Of a stretch of 64,000 nt of DNA, positions 39,103 to 50,568 are shown one piece after another. How positions within the stretch are numbered: the stretch's first letter is position 1; every line of letters begins with the position of its first letter. The notes under the pieces are model-generated. The model saw only the letters and a program-made list of their open reading frames with translations, made no database searches and was not told the origin of the DNA. The DNA comes from Gorsachius magnificus (lineage: Eukaryota > Chordata > Aves > Pelecaniformes > Ardeidae): contig CM067082.1 in NCBI GenBank assembly GCA_034008185.1, positions 124,001,988-124,065,987 on the forward strand. The letters run 5' to 3'. A program made the position numbers and the translations under genes.

Positions 39103-39250
39103 TGCAATGAATCTGAATAAGTTAGTTCACAAAAGGGAAACCCACAACTCACGGTTCATTCTCACCTCCCCCAAAACAGAAAGGGAGGTGAGAACGAATC
39201 GCGAGTTGTGGGTTTCCCTTTCGTGAACTAACTTACTCAGATTCGTTGCA
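39103..39250. repeat. 148-bp foldback (68-nt arms, 12-nt loop)
   Basis: The left arm (39103-39170) and right arm (39183-39250) are reverse complements at 62 of 68 positions with no gap. The loop is CCAAAACAGAAA. All six differences are transitions. Four are sites where the right arm keeps a CpG and the left arm has CpA or TpG. The paired arms contain GGGAAACCCACAACTC and GGGAGGTGAGAA. There is no ORF. It could be a short MITE-type DNA transposon, a foldback element or an inverted-duplication scar. I cannot assign a family. Just outside the arms, AACC (left) and GGTT (right) suggest the pairing once extended a little further. Confidence 0.93.
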
Positions 39251-41507
39251 GGTTCTTTTTATACAGAAAACAGGTGAGAATACACCTTTCGGTTTCCTTT
39301 CACTAATGACCCATTTGGGTTTCTCCAGAGAGCTCTGCAGGCTCACCTGGGAACCCTATGCTGCAAACTCCGCTGAATAGAGATTTCTTTTTTTGCAGCT
39401 TTTTAACCTTTTTAGGCTACACCCAAGTATATGAAGTTTAAAATGATCGGGGAAGACCTTTCCTTTATAAAGAAGGTCCTTTATATAGGATCCTTTATAA
39501 AGAGTTTTATATTTAACCTTAAATAAATATTAATGGAGACAATTGTTCCATTGATTGTGCTTCGTTATCCATGAATTCTGACAGTGGGTTTCAAGAGGAG
39601 CAGTGGGGGAAGGTTGTTTTTTACGAATATTTTTTGGCAGAAAGTCAGGCATATTCTACGGCTTTATATGAATGATATCTGCTGAAAGCCAGCTAGCTTC
39701 CCAACCAACTCTGCTTGCTGTGCCTTAGCAACCACGAGGAAAAATCTGCTGCCACATGGAAACGGATTGGGATTCATGACAGCACTCCCTATATCCAGCT
39801 ACCCTCAAACAACGGTCGCATTTCATCTACTAAACACAGCGCCCATGCCTTCTTTCTGCTTAAACCCCCTATAATTTAGACAGTAGCAAGCCACGTCAAA
39901 TGCAAAAATTTGAAGGTGACAAAGTGAGAAACCAAATGGTTCAGTAATTTTCTCTCCCTTCCCTCACTCCTTGCCTGGCATGAGTAAGCACTGGGAATAA
40001 ATGAGTATTTACTCCTGCAGAAATTGCTGCTTTCTTGTGTTGCAGGTTGAGGAGGGTGTGTCGGACAGGTACAGCCCAGCTTTGTTCCAGGATTCATGTT
40101 CAGATGAGGGCTGCAGTGGAAACCCTCTAATTATTATACCTGCTTGCTTTTAGCAACTCTGACAAATCTTTTTGAAGAAAAAACCCCACAGGGTTCCATC
40201 AGTTGTAACAGTTGCGGTACTTTCTATCACTGTTATGGCATTATCATTGTCATGGTTCGTAATGAGAGAAAGAAGTCTGTCTAGGAAAAAAATAATTACT
40301 TTTTGATTTGTGCATGGAGTGGTAGAGAAGCCTGAGGGAAATTAAGTAAATACCCCTGGTGGATTTTTTTGAATTTTTCCTGAGCCACTGTATTGTTAGA
40401 GTTGAATGATTAGTAAAGAGAGAAAAGCACAAACAGATGATTGTTTCTGAGAGTGAATTTGGATTCAGCTTTATTTGTGATCTTCTTCCATACGCTGTCT
40501 CTCATTGTTGGAACGTGAGAAGTTTCCAGCATAAATACTTGTGAAAGTGTATTTTAGGCTTGGATGCTTCAATGCTTGTTGGAAATCTGTCTGAATATAT
40601 AATTTCCTTTGTGGTCACATTAGCCAATTTAGGATTCAGGTGTTGAGTAGTTGAAGAAATCCCCCTGTCAGGGAATAGAAACGATCTCATTACCAGGTAG
40701 TCTGTGCTACACTGTGTGCATTTCAAAATGAGATGATTTTTTTTCCAGGCTATTTATATTTACGGAATAAGCCCTGATAGAGCACAACACAGAAGCGTTT
40801 GCTTAATTTTAAGTATACTGAGTAATCCAATTTGGAATGCACAAGTGCTATACTGAATTCTTTAGGGACATAGTGATAGTGCCCTGAATCTATAAACAAT
40901 TGTTTTCTTATATTTGTACACAAAAATGTTCCTAGAACTGCTCAGCAGTGTGGAGTTGATCATGGGCATGTTTGCAAATTAAGCCCTGATCAAACAGACA
41001 AATATTGATGAGTGTGATGTAAACTGAAAACAGGTAAAGTTTGACTGAGCATTGCAAACTCTTACTGTGGCATTATGCTCAATTTTTGGTAACGCAACCA
41101 GTTAAAAACCTAGTTATTTGAAAAACTTGGAGTGGAAGCTTAAACAATTTGCTGGGGGGGAAGAGCCTGGATTCTGTCTTTTCTCTCTACTTTTACTATT
41201 AATATACATCCCACTGTAAAAGATTTAGAAAAAGGAATAATCTTAATTAAAAAAAATTGTTACTTCCCTTTTTTTCCAACCTTTTTTTTTTTTAAGGGGT
41301 TAAAATTTGTGTTCCATATTTGAAATTATTATTTTCCTACAATTTCTACGGCCTCTTCTGTGGTGTTGCAGCATGACTTCTAGAGTAGACAGGTTGCTGA
41401 CTACTACCACGGTACTAAATCCCAGCTGAGAAAAGCGCTTGAACTGGAGCTCCAAGCACTCTTGCTTTGTGTCTTTCTGAGCATGATGGTGATTAAATTG
41501 CTAGCAG

Positions 41508-41702
41508 ATGTATGGCGTGTTGCTGATGCTACCGAGACTGCAGTGCTGGCAACGGCAGAAATATCAGCAGTTGTTGGAACAGCTTGGGCAGGAGGCAAAG
41601 CACAAGCAACTTGTAGGCATGTTGTCCTCTGAAGTTGAGATGAGGCCAAAGCAAAATCCCAGGTCTAAAAACGAGGAGAAAATTCAAATGTATCTCCAAA
41701 AG
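41508..41702 (+). other. Coding-like block with a donor, possible alternative exon
   Basis: This 195-bp open segment is preceded by TTGCTAGCAG and ends AAAAG|GTATGA. It encodes a hydrophilic, helix-prone stretch (KYQQLLEQLGQEAKHKQLVG, then SEVEMRPKQNPRSKNEEK). Read as an exon it is phase 0 at both ends, so it would fit between exon 1 and exon 2. Its first codon is an ATG, so an alternative first exon is also possible. The pyrimidine tract before the acceptor is weak, and I recognise no homologue. A decayed retroposed gene fragment is an equal alternative: an adjoining upstream frame reads SQLRKALELELQ in another phase. Confidence 0.3.
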
Positions 41703-42621
41703 GTATGACTGAAAACATGCTCTATAGTATCTTTAGCCCTTGATTAGAAGATGAACCAGATTGTAGCAAATGCATAGGGAGTTGCTATAGTGGAGCCAGT
41801 TCAATACTCTGCTGAGTAAAGAACTAAGTCAGAATCTCACAGTAAGATACAGCTTGATCTTTCCAATGGAGACCAAAATGTGCCTTCATTAGTATACTTT
41901 GCTTGTTGTGTAGTATGCCATAGGGGAATTTCTTTCCAAACCTTTCAAAAATTAGTTTGTGCTCAAATATGAAAATATTATCATTTATACCTTTGCATGC
42001 TTAGTTTTAAATAATGGCAGAGATTCTCAACTTGTTAAAAATAATTGTTCAGTCGAAGCAATACTAATTTAAACCCAATACAGACCTTGCATAGTAGTAT
42101 CAGTCATTGAATTAGCTACTGCTTTTAAAAGTCTAGCTGGAGTGTTTGATTTTTTGGCTAATTCCATGAGCTGGTCATATGGTTTGTAAAGAAGTATTTC
42201 CTTCTGGTTGTTTTAAATTACTTGCTGGTCACTTTGTTCTAATCCTCCCATTCTTTTAACACCATTGCTCTACTCCCTATGTTACTAGTGATTCTAAATA
42301 CCACAGTAAACTCCTTTACAATTTTTCCGTTTCAGACTAAATTATCTGTGATGTATTCAGATTTGGATCCTAGCAGTCCTATTCCAAAACCTTCTCCTGG
42401 GCCAACTGTCCTCTCTTGTCACGTGCAAGTCGTGTCCCCAAGCTAGGATGGCATCCCTGTGCCACTTTGTACTTCACATTCCCGATTGCCCAGCCCAAGG
42501 CACCAGCTCCCTGCTCTTTCTTCCTGCATCCCCACCAGGGAAGGTGAAGCCACCTATGCCCACCCACTCATGTACAATGGGAGGGCCCTCCTGGAGGACA
42601 CCCAGCACTCTGGATCTGCTC

Positions 42622-42654
42622 CACATATGGTCTCCTGTCCCAGGACCATATGTG
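42622..42654. repeat. 11-bp perfect inverted repeat
   Basis: CACATATGGTC and GACCATATGTG flank an 11-nt loop. Each arm contains the E-box-like palindrome CATATG. It lies in a locally GC-richer part of intron 1. Confidence 0.8.
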
Positions 42655-43639
42655 CTGCCACATCCTCATATCCTTCCCTGACACGTGGTTTGGGAAAGCT
42701 TCTCCTAAAGCTGGTGAAGAGGCACAGGGGGATGCCAAGGGGGTGGCACTGCCTGGAAAGCAGCACTTGGCATGGACAGCAATAGCTGTTCCAAGGTAGT
42801 TTTCACGAGAGATGAGTTCTTTGCTTGATGACTAATGAATTTGCTTTAAAAGCACATTTTGGCTCATTCTAAGAGTTGTTTGCAAATGTATTTTGAATTG
42901 GTGTGTGTGAAAATCATTTGGGAGGAACAGTCTATATTTACTAAATACCTTCAGGGAGGAGTGCTGCTTTCCCCACACAGCAGCCCAAAGGTTGGCGTTT
43001 TCAAACAAAGCTTGGACCCCTGATCCCCTCCCTCTTCTTCCTCTCTCTGGAAGGGGGACTGCCCAGGTTGTCCCCAACAGCCAAAGGAGAGTCTGCTGAA
43101 CAGAGGTGCCCTCAGCAGCACAAAATGGAGGGATTTTGTGCTAGCTAAATATTTATTGAGGCAAGTTGAAAGTAAAAAAAAAATGGAAAAGGGAATCTAG
43201 CTTGGTAGCTAGGACATAGACCCCTAAAATGTGATACGAATTTCAGCCTAACTGCAGTGAGTGTTTCAACATTAAATAAGCTGCACTAACCTCAACAGGA
43301 AAGAACATTTTTTCTATTCCAGAATGCCACTTCCACTTTTGTTTTATTTTCTCCTATGCAATTTCCATTTTCTCATATTTGTAGAAATTTTGTGTGTGTA
43401 GATTCCTGCATGGCAGACTAAATGTACTCTTCTGGGGTCTCCAATGTTTCATGCTTCCTCCAAGCTGATAGGGACTCAGGCTGCCAGTGACAGAAGCTCT
43501 TGTCCTGTCTTCCCTTCTCCCATTAAAGGCTGTGAATTCCTTCTACTCTCCCCTGCACCAGAGCTAGCGCTGTGTGGTTTGAAGGATAAACTAGAAGATT
43601 TTTTTTTTTGTTTACTAATTTTCAGCTTCAGTCACCTTT

Positions 43640-44700
43640 TGCAGACTCCTTAGAACTTCATCCTACTATCTAATCTGAATCTACCCTCTTTCACTTAAAA
43701 ACCATTACCCCTTGTCCTATCACTACACTCCCTGATAAAGAGTCCCTCCCCATCTTTTCCATAGGCCCCCTTTGAGCACTGGACAGCTGCTATAAGGTCT
43801 CCTTGGAACCTTCTCTTCTCTAGGCTAAACAAACCCAACTGTCACAGCCTGTCCTCATTAGAAGAGGTGCTCCAGCCCTCTGACCATCCTTGTGGCCCTC
43901 TTCTGGACTCATTCCAACTGGACCATGTACTTCTTATGTCGGGTATCCCAGAGCTGAAGGCAGTGCTCCAGGTGGGGTGTCATGAGAGCAGAGCAGAGGG
44001 GAAGAATCACCTCCCTCGACTTGCTGGCCTTGCTTCTTCTTAGGCAGCCCTGGATGCAGTTGGCTTTCTGGGCTGTGAGTGCACATTGCTGGCTCATATT
44101 CAGTTTTTCATCCACCAATACCCCCAAGTCCTTCTCCTCAGGACTGCTCTCAATCCATTCTCTGCCCAGCCTGTATCTGTGCTTGGGATTCCCCTGACCC
44201 ATGTGCAGGACCTTGCACTTGAACTTCCTGAGGTTTGCATGGGCCCACCTCTCTAGCCTGTCAAAGTCCCTCTGGTTGGCATCCCTTCCCTCTAGAGTAT
44301 TAATCACACCACTCAGCTTGGTGGTGTTGGCAAACTTGCTGAGGGTGGCTCAATCCCACTGTCCATGTTCCCAAGAAGACAAATAATACTGGTCCCAGAC
44401 CCCTGAGGAACACCACTCGTCGCTTGGACCTGGAGCCGTTGACTGCAGCTCTTGAGTGTGACCATCCAGCCAATTCCTTATCTACTGCGTGGTCCACTGA
44501 CTGAGTGGTCCACCTGTCAAATCCATGTGTCTCCATTTTAGAGACAAGGTTGTGTGTGGGACAGTATGAAATGCTTTGCACAAGTCCAGGTAGATGACAT
44601 CAGTCACTCTTCTGTTACGCACCGATGCTGTAACCCAGTTGTAGAAGGCCACCAAATTTGCCCTTTTTGCTGAGTTTGGTCTTACGCTGTCATGTAACTG
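43640..44700 (-). mobile_element. CR1 LINE, truncated at both ends, minus orientation
   Basis: The region reads in reverse through the CR1 3'-UTR (ACCATTACCCCTTGTCCTAT; TGCTCCAGCCCTCTGACCAT) and into the end of the reverse-transcriptase ORF (minus 43909-44307, with [19 protein letters not shown]). It fades near 44665-44700. The terminal 3' part with the short tail repeats is not recognisable. The active-site motif is FANTTK at 44334-44317, identical to the copy at 36.1 kb. Small deletions and stops break the frame near 44350-44400. Confidence 0.88.
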
Positions 44701-45849
44701 CACCCTGCAGTAGCAGTATTTTCCCTGGCTGAGGCTCAGCCATCCTCTGAATGCTGGGCACTGGGCCAGCACAATGCCAGGGGCTGTAGTTCCCACCGGC
44801 ATCACTGGAATTAGCTTGCTGATGGTAACGTTATTGGCGCCAGCCTGGGAACGGAGCAGGGAGGGGGGTGCAAATCGATGTATAAGCTTTGACCGTGCTG
44901 CTGCCATGAGTGAGGCTTGTTGAATGAAAGAGTTGGGCAGAAACCAAGTGAAGTGGTGGTATGTAGGGCTGCTGCAGACCTGAGGGGTTAATGATGTGCC
45001 GGCTAGGAAGAGTAAAGTGGGATCTGAGGCAAATTAAGCTCTTATAGTATTTCCATATGGAGCTACTGTTACGCATGCAGCTGCACTAATATTTGTGATG
45101 AGCGTGGAAGGGTAAATGGTGTTAGATGCTTCTGTTGTTCCTTGTCATTTCCCTTCCCTTTCTAAAAACACAGTAACAAGAACATAGGGGGGAAAAAAGC
45201 AGATGGCATTACTGAAGTATGGATTCTGTAATTCTTACAGGGTATGAAGGATGATTTTTTTTTTATGATTACAATATACCAAGTGTGAATTGGATCCTTC
45301 TCAAAGTGAGGAATTAATTACGCTGCCTACAAGTTGGAATAATGTGAGGGAGCACCACACAATCCTCCCATTGTGCTGCCAGTGCACCTGCACAACATCT
45401 TCTGTTCTATGTCCAGATTTCTTTTAGGCAATGTTTATTTGTGTCTTGTGTGGCTTGCAGTAAGATACAAGTTGCCAGTAAGCGTCAGACTAGACAATAT
45501 CTTGTCTTTTAACCCTGACAAGATATGGAAGTATCATGGTGAGTAAAGGTAGGGTAACCGGACTCTCGCAGAGATGTTTATCCTGTCTCTGTTTGCCTTC
45601 CAGAGTTCTGGTTCACTGTTAATTTTATAACTTTAAATCCCCAATCTTTATTGATCAGCAGTAAGGTTTTGGCATTTCCGTTTCTCTGCTGTGAAGAGTT
45701 ATGTGTCATTTTCCTTTCTTTCTCCTCAAATATGAATCCTCTCTAGTTTCATTGTGATCAGTTATTCTCATGTTACATAAAACAGAGCACAGAAACTCTG
45801 TCTTTTCTCTGTGCCATTTCATTATTTTGTATAATTGCATTAAGACTCC

Positions 45850-46490
45850 TGTAATCTCTCCTTTGTAAGGTAAATAGTCAGTCTTTTCTGTCTCTTCTCA
45901 TATTAAAATTTATCCAAATCCTTTATTATCCCTATTACTATTATTCTCTGAATCCCTTCTAACATTGGAGTGCCCATTTTTTTGAGATGCTGTTACCAGT
46001 GCAGCATTGTGGCACAGCAAAGATAATGCTGATCTACATTACAGCAATGTTACCTCCCCGCTGGCCACCATTTTGTTCCTCATTTATCCTAATTTTTTTT
46101 GTTTTTAACTACCATTAAGAATTTCATTTAGAAGAGTGGTCTTCCTTGAGAAGTGTTCTGTGACCCTGAGGTGTCTTTACTGAATTGATAAAGTTTGCTT
46201 TAAGAGGTATTAGAGCATTTGTAATTACATTCTCTCCCTCTAGTACAGGCTGCTTTTAATGTTGAGCTTATCATGATACTGCCTTTTCACCTAGCTTTTT
46301 TTAGGTTTATCTTGAAATTCTTCACTGTCATTTCTGGTCTTTCCTCACCCAAATAATTGTGTGTTAGCTACAGACGTTGCCACCCCATTGCTCATCTTCT
46401 TTTCCAGATCAAGAATAAATGTAGTAAACAACACAGAACTGAGTTTACCGAATCTTTTTCCTCATGCGAAAAAAAGATTATTTGGAGACT
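45850..46490 (-). mobile_element. Ancient CR1 LINE copy, minus orientation
   Basis: AGTCTTTTCTGTCTCTTCTC, CATATTAAAATTTATCCAAA, a TTTTTTTGAGATGCTGTTACCAG-like stretch and TTTTCCAGATCAAGAATAAA, then an ACAACACAGAACTGAG-like stretch, follow the order of the old amniote CR1 3' region. It is of similar age to the 27.5 kb copy. Its right end is unclear, and similarity may continue weakly. Confidence 0.6.
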
Positions 46491-47809
46491 TCAGTTAGAC
46501 TACTCAGATGATTTAATAAATTCTTGTTATTTAGATTTCAATAGCTAAAAGACCTAGACTGCTGCTATTTTCCATACAAAAACCAGAATGAAACTAAAGC
46601 TCTACCAAATTTGTCTTACAGACCCTGTCCAGAAGAATTTCAAATCCGTATTTGGAAACTCCTTCAAACAAGGTACATGTCAAGCTTCTTTTTAGTTCCA
46701 TTTCATCAAGCAACATATTAGGAATCTTTTTGCTTTGGTTCAACCTCTTAATCGTAGCTTTGAAGACACTTGTAAATGTGGCCTGCAGTTAAATCCAGTT
46801 AACAAGTTATAATTAATGTGTTAGAAATTGTCTACTTTTATTACTGAATTTGCAAACTGAACTGTTGTGAAATCCAATGTGCACTTGCTTCCCAGCCATT
46901 TAGACAATTGCCACCATTTAGCTTACTTTTGCAATATTTGAGAGCTCTGATTTGCTTCTCACAAGACTTTACTGCCTCAGGACTCTATTATATACCTTGG
47001 AAGATTCCTAAACATAGGAGACAAAGAAAAAAAAAAAAAAGAAGGTGAAACCGTGGCATTGTTTTTCTTTCAAGTTAGTTATTTGTGTTACTTGTGTTTT
47101 GCTGGGATGGTGAGGAAACATCACAGCAGAAGCCTGAGTTAAATTCATCAGTAGGGAGTGGCATACAGAGTCCAAATGGAACATGGTTTTATGGAAGATG
47201 GAGCTGGGTCCTGTTTTGATAGACCCATCTGCAGCCTTGAGGTGTAAGATAGAAATCAGGTGTGTGGGAAGTCAGAGATGTGCTCATTCTGAAAGACCAC
47301 ATCCTCCTGGCAAGGTACGGATGAACCGACCTGTACCTATCATAGGATAACTCCAAAGTTTCTGAACACAAAGAAAAAAACCTAAGAAATGGTGTTTCAG
47401 TGTGTATGAGGCTTGTATTAAACTATTTAACTCAAATACATATGGAATAATGTTTAATTTTAACTGTATTTGTGTGGGTTTGCAATGGTTAATATAGTCT
47501 TTTTGCTTTGCTAGAATAACACTTGTTTTCATTTGAACTTGTCTGTTGTTCAAAGTTAAAGCTGAAAGATTGGAAACCCTCTGCTTTCCTACAGCAGTGA
47601 ATGTAAAAGTGGGTGCATCTGCAACCCATGATACAACTGGCTACAACAGAAGTCAGGGTGCATTTCCAATGAGGCTTTTACTGCTTGCTTGTCGTTTAGC
47701 TGGGGAGAAGGCATTGCTCAGAGGGAGGGAGCGGACAGTGGCAAGGCAATTTACTACAGCGGGAATAAATCCCTGTTTGTCACAGTTTTCAATTTCTTTT
47801 TTCATTCAG

Positions 47810-47916
47810 ATTTATGGAGAAAGTTCTTCATGTGCTGGGAGAGCTCTCAGGAATATTTTTACTCTACAAGCATCTGACCTGATTAAAGACAGGGTGTACC
47901 TTACTGGCATTTGCAG
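47810..47916 (+). CDS. RAPGEF5: RAPGEF5 exon 2: start of DEP domain
   Basis: The acceptor is a pyrimidine-rich run ending in TTCATTCAG, and the donor is CAG|GTAA. The 107-nt exon enters in phase 0 and leaves in phase 2. It encodes IYGESSSCAGRALRNIF followed by a segment containing LIKDRVYLTGICR. The pattern AGR-L, then a short spacer, then (I/L)(R/K)DR-Y/H-L lines up with the start of the DEP domain in Epac1 and Epac2 (AGRQLHR...RDRKYHLRLYRQ). DEP domains in this family help position the exchange factor at membranes, with phosphatidic-acid binding shown for Epac. That role is assumed here from the family. The open frame extends upstream to 47546, but that part is intron. Confidence 0.88.
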
Positions 47917-48917
47917 GTAACCCAAGATCGTTCATTTTAATCAACTGGATGGGTTTTACTTGCATTTGTCTATGCCCTAAATTAACAAGAGAGTAAATTC
48001 TGAGACTGATATTTTGTGTGTGTTACTAAGAATCGAAAATATTTTCTTAAAAAATTCTTTGAAATCTCATGTATTTTAATACCTTTTCTTATGTCGCTTG
48101 TCAGAAAGCAGTAGTAGCCTGATTGTATGTCCATTAATTTAATTGCTTATGATTTCATATACGATTGTGTTTGTCTGTTGAAAAGAGTTTTAAATTCAGC
48201 CCTGGTCTGGAGTTATAAAAGTGATTAATTGAATTCCTAAGATTTAGTTACACAGTGAATTTTGCATGTAATTTATGCAATATTTCTGTAATGAAGTGAT
48301 TTTCCATTTGTGTTGCGTTACAGCATAAATACTTCCTGCTATTTTCAATTATGCCAAAATGTGCAGGTCTCTATTATAGCACCATTCATTCATATCCGTA
48401 TTTAAGGAAAAGCCACAACCTCTTTCTTTTTATGATTTAAAAAGATAAGTTCACCAATAATGTGAAAGATGAAGTATATCCTAGAGAAACGCTCAAGGTC
48501 TTACACATGTATTGTGTAGCTGTATTGCTTATGCCTGTGCTCAGAAAGGAAATAAAATCCTGAGGCTAAAAGCTAGGTTTTATTTAGCTCTTATACATCT
48601 TTGGATGACTCTGTACGCAGCACAAATTGATAAAAATGTTACATATTGTAAAGTGTGACACATGAATTTGGTATGTAAGAGAACTTACTCATCTAACACG
48701 AGTTCCTTCATTGAAACCAGGGTCATCCCCCGAGACTTGCCAGAATAATTTCTTCCCTTGAAATGAATAGGATTACAAAAATTAGTAATTGAGACAAAGG
48801 GTTTGCCCTGCTGAACAAAAGGATTCACTTCTAATAGCTTTTAAAAAGAGCTCTTTATAATAAAAGAGCATTTTAACATTACTGTAATGTAAGAAGTGAT
48901 GTTTTTCTTATTTTCAG
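47917..48917 (+). other. Intron 2
   Basis: This 1.0-kb AT-rich intron lies between exons 2 and 3 (GTAA...TTTTCAG). No repeat is recognised. The AT-rich, low-CpG sequence at 48000-48480 looks like conserved non-coding DNA by composition only. Confidence 0.8.
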
Positions 48918-49039
48918 GAGAAGCTGTGTTGGATCGGAACTGGTAGACTGGCTTCTGGAGCAGTGCCCTTTCGTTAAGTGCAGATCTACAGCAGTTGGAG
49001 TGTGGCAGCTCCTCCTGGATATGGGCATTATATTATCGG
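48918..49039 (+). CDS. RAPGEF5: RAPGEF5 exon 3: DEP domain core
   Basis: The 122-nt exon lies between a TTTTCAG acceptor (48911-48917) and a GTCAGT donor (49040). It starts by completing an AGG codon from exon 2 and leaves in phase 1. It encodes SCVGSELVDWLLEQCP, then a stretch ending in the TAVGVWQLLLDMGIIL motif. The G-ELVDWL signature and the V(G)-WQ-LLD-G-(I/L) helix are the hallmark core of DEP domains. The closest recalled relatives are Epac2 (CCVGTELVDW) and Epac1 (CCSGRELVDG). It sits 1.0 kb after exon 2 and 1.4 kb before exon 4. The donor's C at +3 is weaker than the usual A or G, but the phase match and clear homology make the boundary secure. Confidence 0.93.
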
Positions 49040-50399
49040 GTCAGTCTTGATAGTACTTCTGGTGTGAGGAAGGCTATCAGTTTCTCCCACATAGGATAAG
49101 ACTCACATTTTTGATGGGAGAGGAAGGAGGGAAAGAAAAAAAATGCAGATCGATCCATTTTTCTTGACAGTTGTTTGCTTCACTATCTCTTTGGTAGGCT
49201 CACCTCTGTGACCTTTCATTTCATAAATACCAAAGATGAATCTCTTTTTTTACGCGATTTCCTTCCTTTTGCTTTTGCAAATGTAATTGCCTATTATCAA
49301 GTTGCAGACAGCGTGCGTGTCTTTTCCAGCCTATTTTTTTTTTCTCCTCAAGCACTCTTAGGTTTTTCACAAGACAGCAGCTGTTTAGTCACTGCAGATC
49401 ATGGCTTTGCCAGATGGCTTCTCTAGCTATTAGTGATTTTCCCTTCCTCTCTCTGCTTTTCATAGTTTTGGATTACAATGGGTTGAGATGGGATTCAGAT
49501 CCTGGAGAAGGTTGTGATGCCAGGTTCTACCCCACTGTCCCCACCTTCCTCACCAAATTTAGGGGTTTGGTCCAGGTAATGTGGTTGGCAATAATTGCAC
49601 TGGTAACAATCTCTGGAAATCTGATGGACTTTGCTCTGTAGCTGGGATACTTCGGTAGCTCAACTCAGAGCATATTCTGCCCTGAGGCTGGTGCTAAACA
49701 CTTAACTTTCCTCCTTGTGAAAAGGTGAGGTGTTATGGAAGATTTCTACTTGTGTATGCTGACAGTATACTTCAAGGTTTTCTTCTGCTCCAGCTACACT
49801 GGCAGTATGTCTGATCATGCAGCCTCAACAAGGGCTGAATGCCTCTCCCAGCAGGAGCTTGTGCTTTTGGCTTTGGACCCCGTCCTTTGATCCCAGTTCA
49901 GTCCCAGTTATGCCAAGGAAGATGACAGCTGTATTGTGGCTCATCATCTCACCCAGGTCTAGTCTACAGATCCAGTGGCCCTGAATTTGAGGAGAAGTTG
50001 GGATAATGATGGGCTGCATCCTTATTATTGAACTTTGTTTACTAGTGCCTGGCCGTTAGTGAGAACAGATTAGAAGCCAATGGAAATCGAGGCTCGGAAA
50101 CCTGACAAGCAGAGGTTTTTATCCCCTAATTCTGAATTGATTCCAAAATTGATTAAATAATCAGCAGTCTTAATGCTTGAATTTCATGAACCTGGAGATC
50201 TTCCATCTGATGTTTTGGGGTTGTCCTGTTTTGATGCACGGGAGGGCAGGATTGCTTCTATGACAAGTTTGCGATCCTTTTGCCCTGTGCGCTGGTCCAA
50301 CTCAGCACTAAAGTCAAGTGCAATACAGAATGTGGTGGGGGCAGAACCTTTACATGGTAAAGGTTTAAAAGCTATCTAATGTTGGTTTTTTGCTAACAG
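49040..50399 (+). other. Intron 3
   Basis: A 1.36-kb intron with a GTCAGT donor and an AACAG acceptor. A T-run lies at about 49336-49344. The two + frames at 49175-49641 have no recognisable product. Confidence 0.8.
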
Positions 50400-50568
50400 T
50401 GGACAGACAACTCTATTTTCAAGACGCTCATGCTTTCTACCAGTTCTCAGCGGATGAATGTACCTACCTTTTCTGTGAATTTGAGAAAGAGGAAGGATGG
50501 AAGAATGGAGTAAAGCTCCTACTTCAGCTACTGCCGTTGTCTCCTCCCAGGATTGACATGTGTAATCT
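50400..50568 (+). CDS. RAPGEF5: RAPGEF5 exon 4: end of DEP domain and linker
   Basis: The acceptor is TTTGCTAACAG (ending 50399) and the donor is a strong CT|GTAAGT. The 169-nt exon enters in phase 1 (completing a GTG) and leaves in phase 2. It encodes VDRQLYFQDAHAFYQF, which corresponds to the DEP C-terminal strand and the FQD...FYRF motif of Epac proteins, followed by an acidic-aromatic helix and a leucine-rich run ending PLSPPRIDMCNL. Epac1 and Epac2 instead have LRKPPGQRT at this point. The missing PGQRT motif is the main reason to call this RAPGEF5 rather than RAPGEF3 or RAPGEF4. The in-frame TAA at 50377 rules out an upstream extension. Confidence 0.92.

Larger units (their letters stand above)
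16627..47809 (+). other. Intron 1 of the RAPGEF5-like gene
   Basis: The 31.2-kb interval lies between the GTGAGT donor and the TTCATTCAG acceptor, both phase 0. It holds the MIR-like, CR1, foldback and homopolymer features listed separately. The remaining stretches (17500-19500, 22000-25380, 28470-34260, 37100-39100, 39300-41500, 44700-45850, 46500-47800) are mostly AT-rich single-copy sequence with no recognisable gene. An extra exon of phase 0 at both ends could be hidden here. Confidence 0.7.

Noticed and set aside
42459..42785. Overlapping + and - frames in a GC-richer intronic patch
   Set aside because: Both strands are equally open and neither shows a domain or flanking splice sites in phase with the gene.
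48918..50568. Assignment of the DEP exons to RAPGEF4 (Epac2)
   Set aside because: The DEP core is close, but the linker lacks the LRKPPGQRT motif, and the exon 4-6 sequence differs from both Epacs. RAPGEF5 fits better, though I could not run a search.
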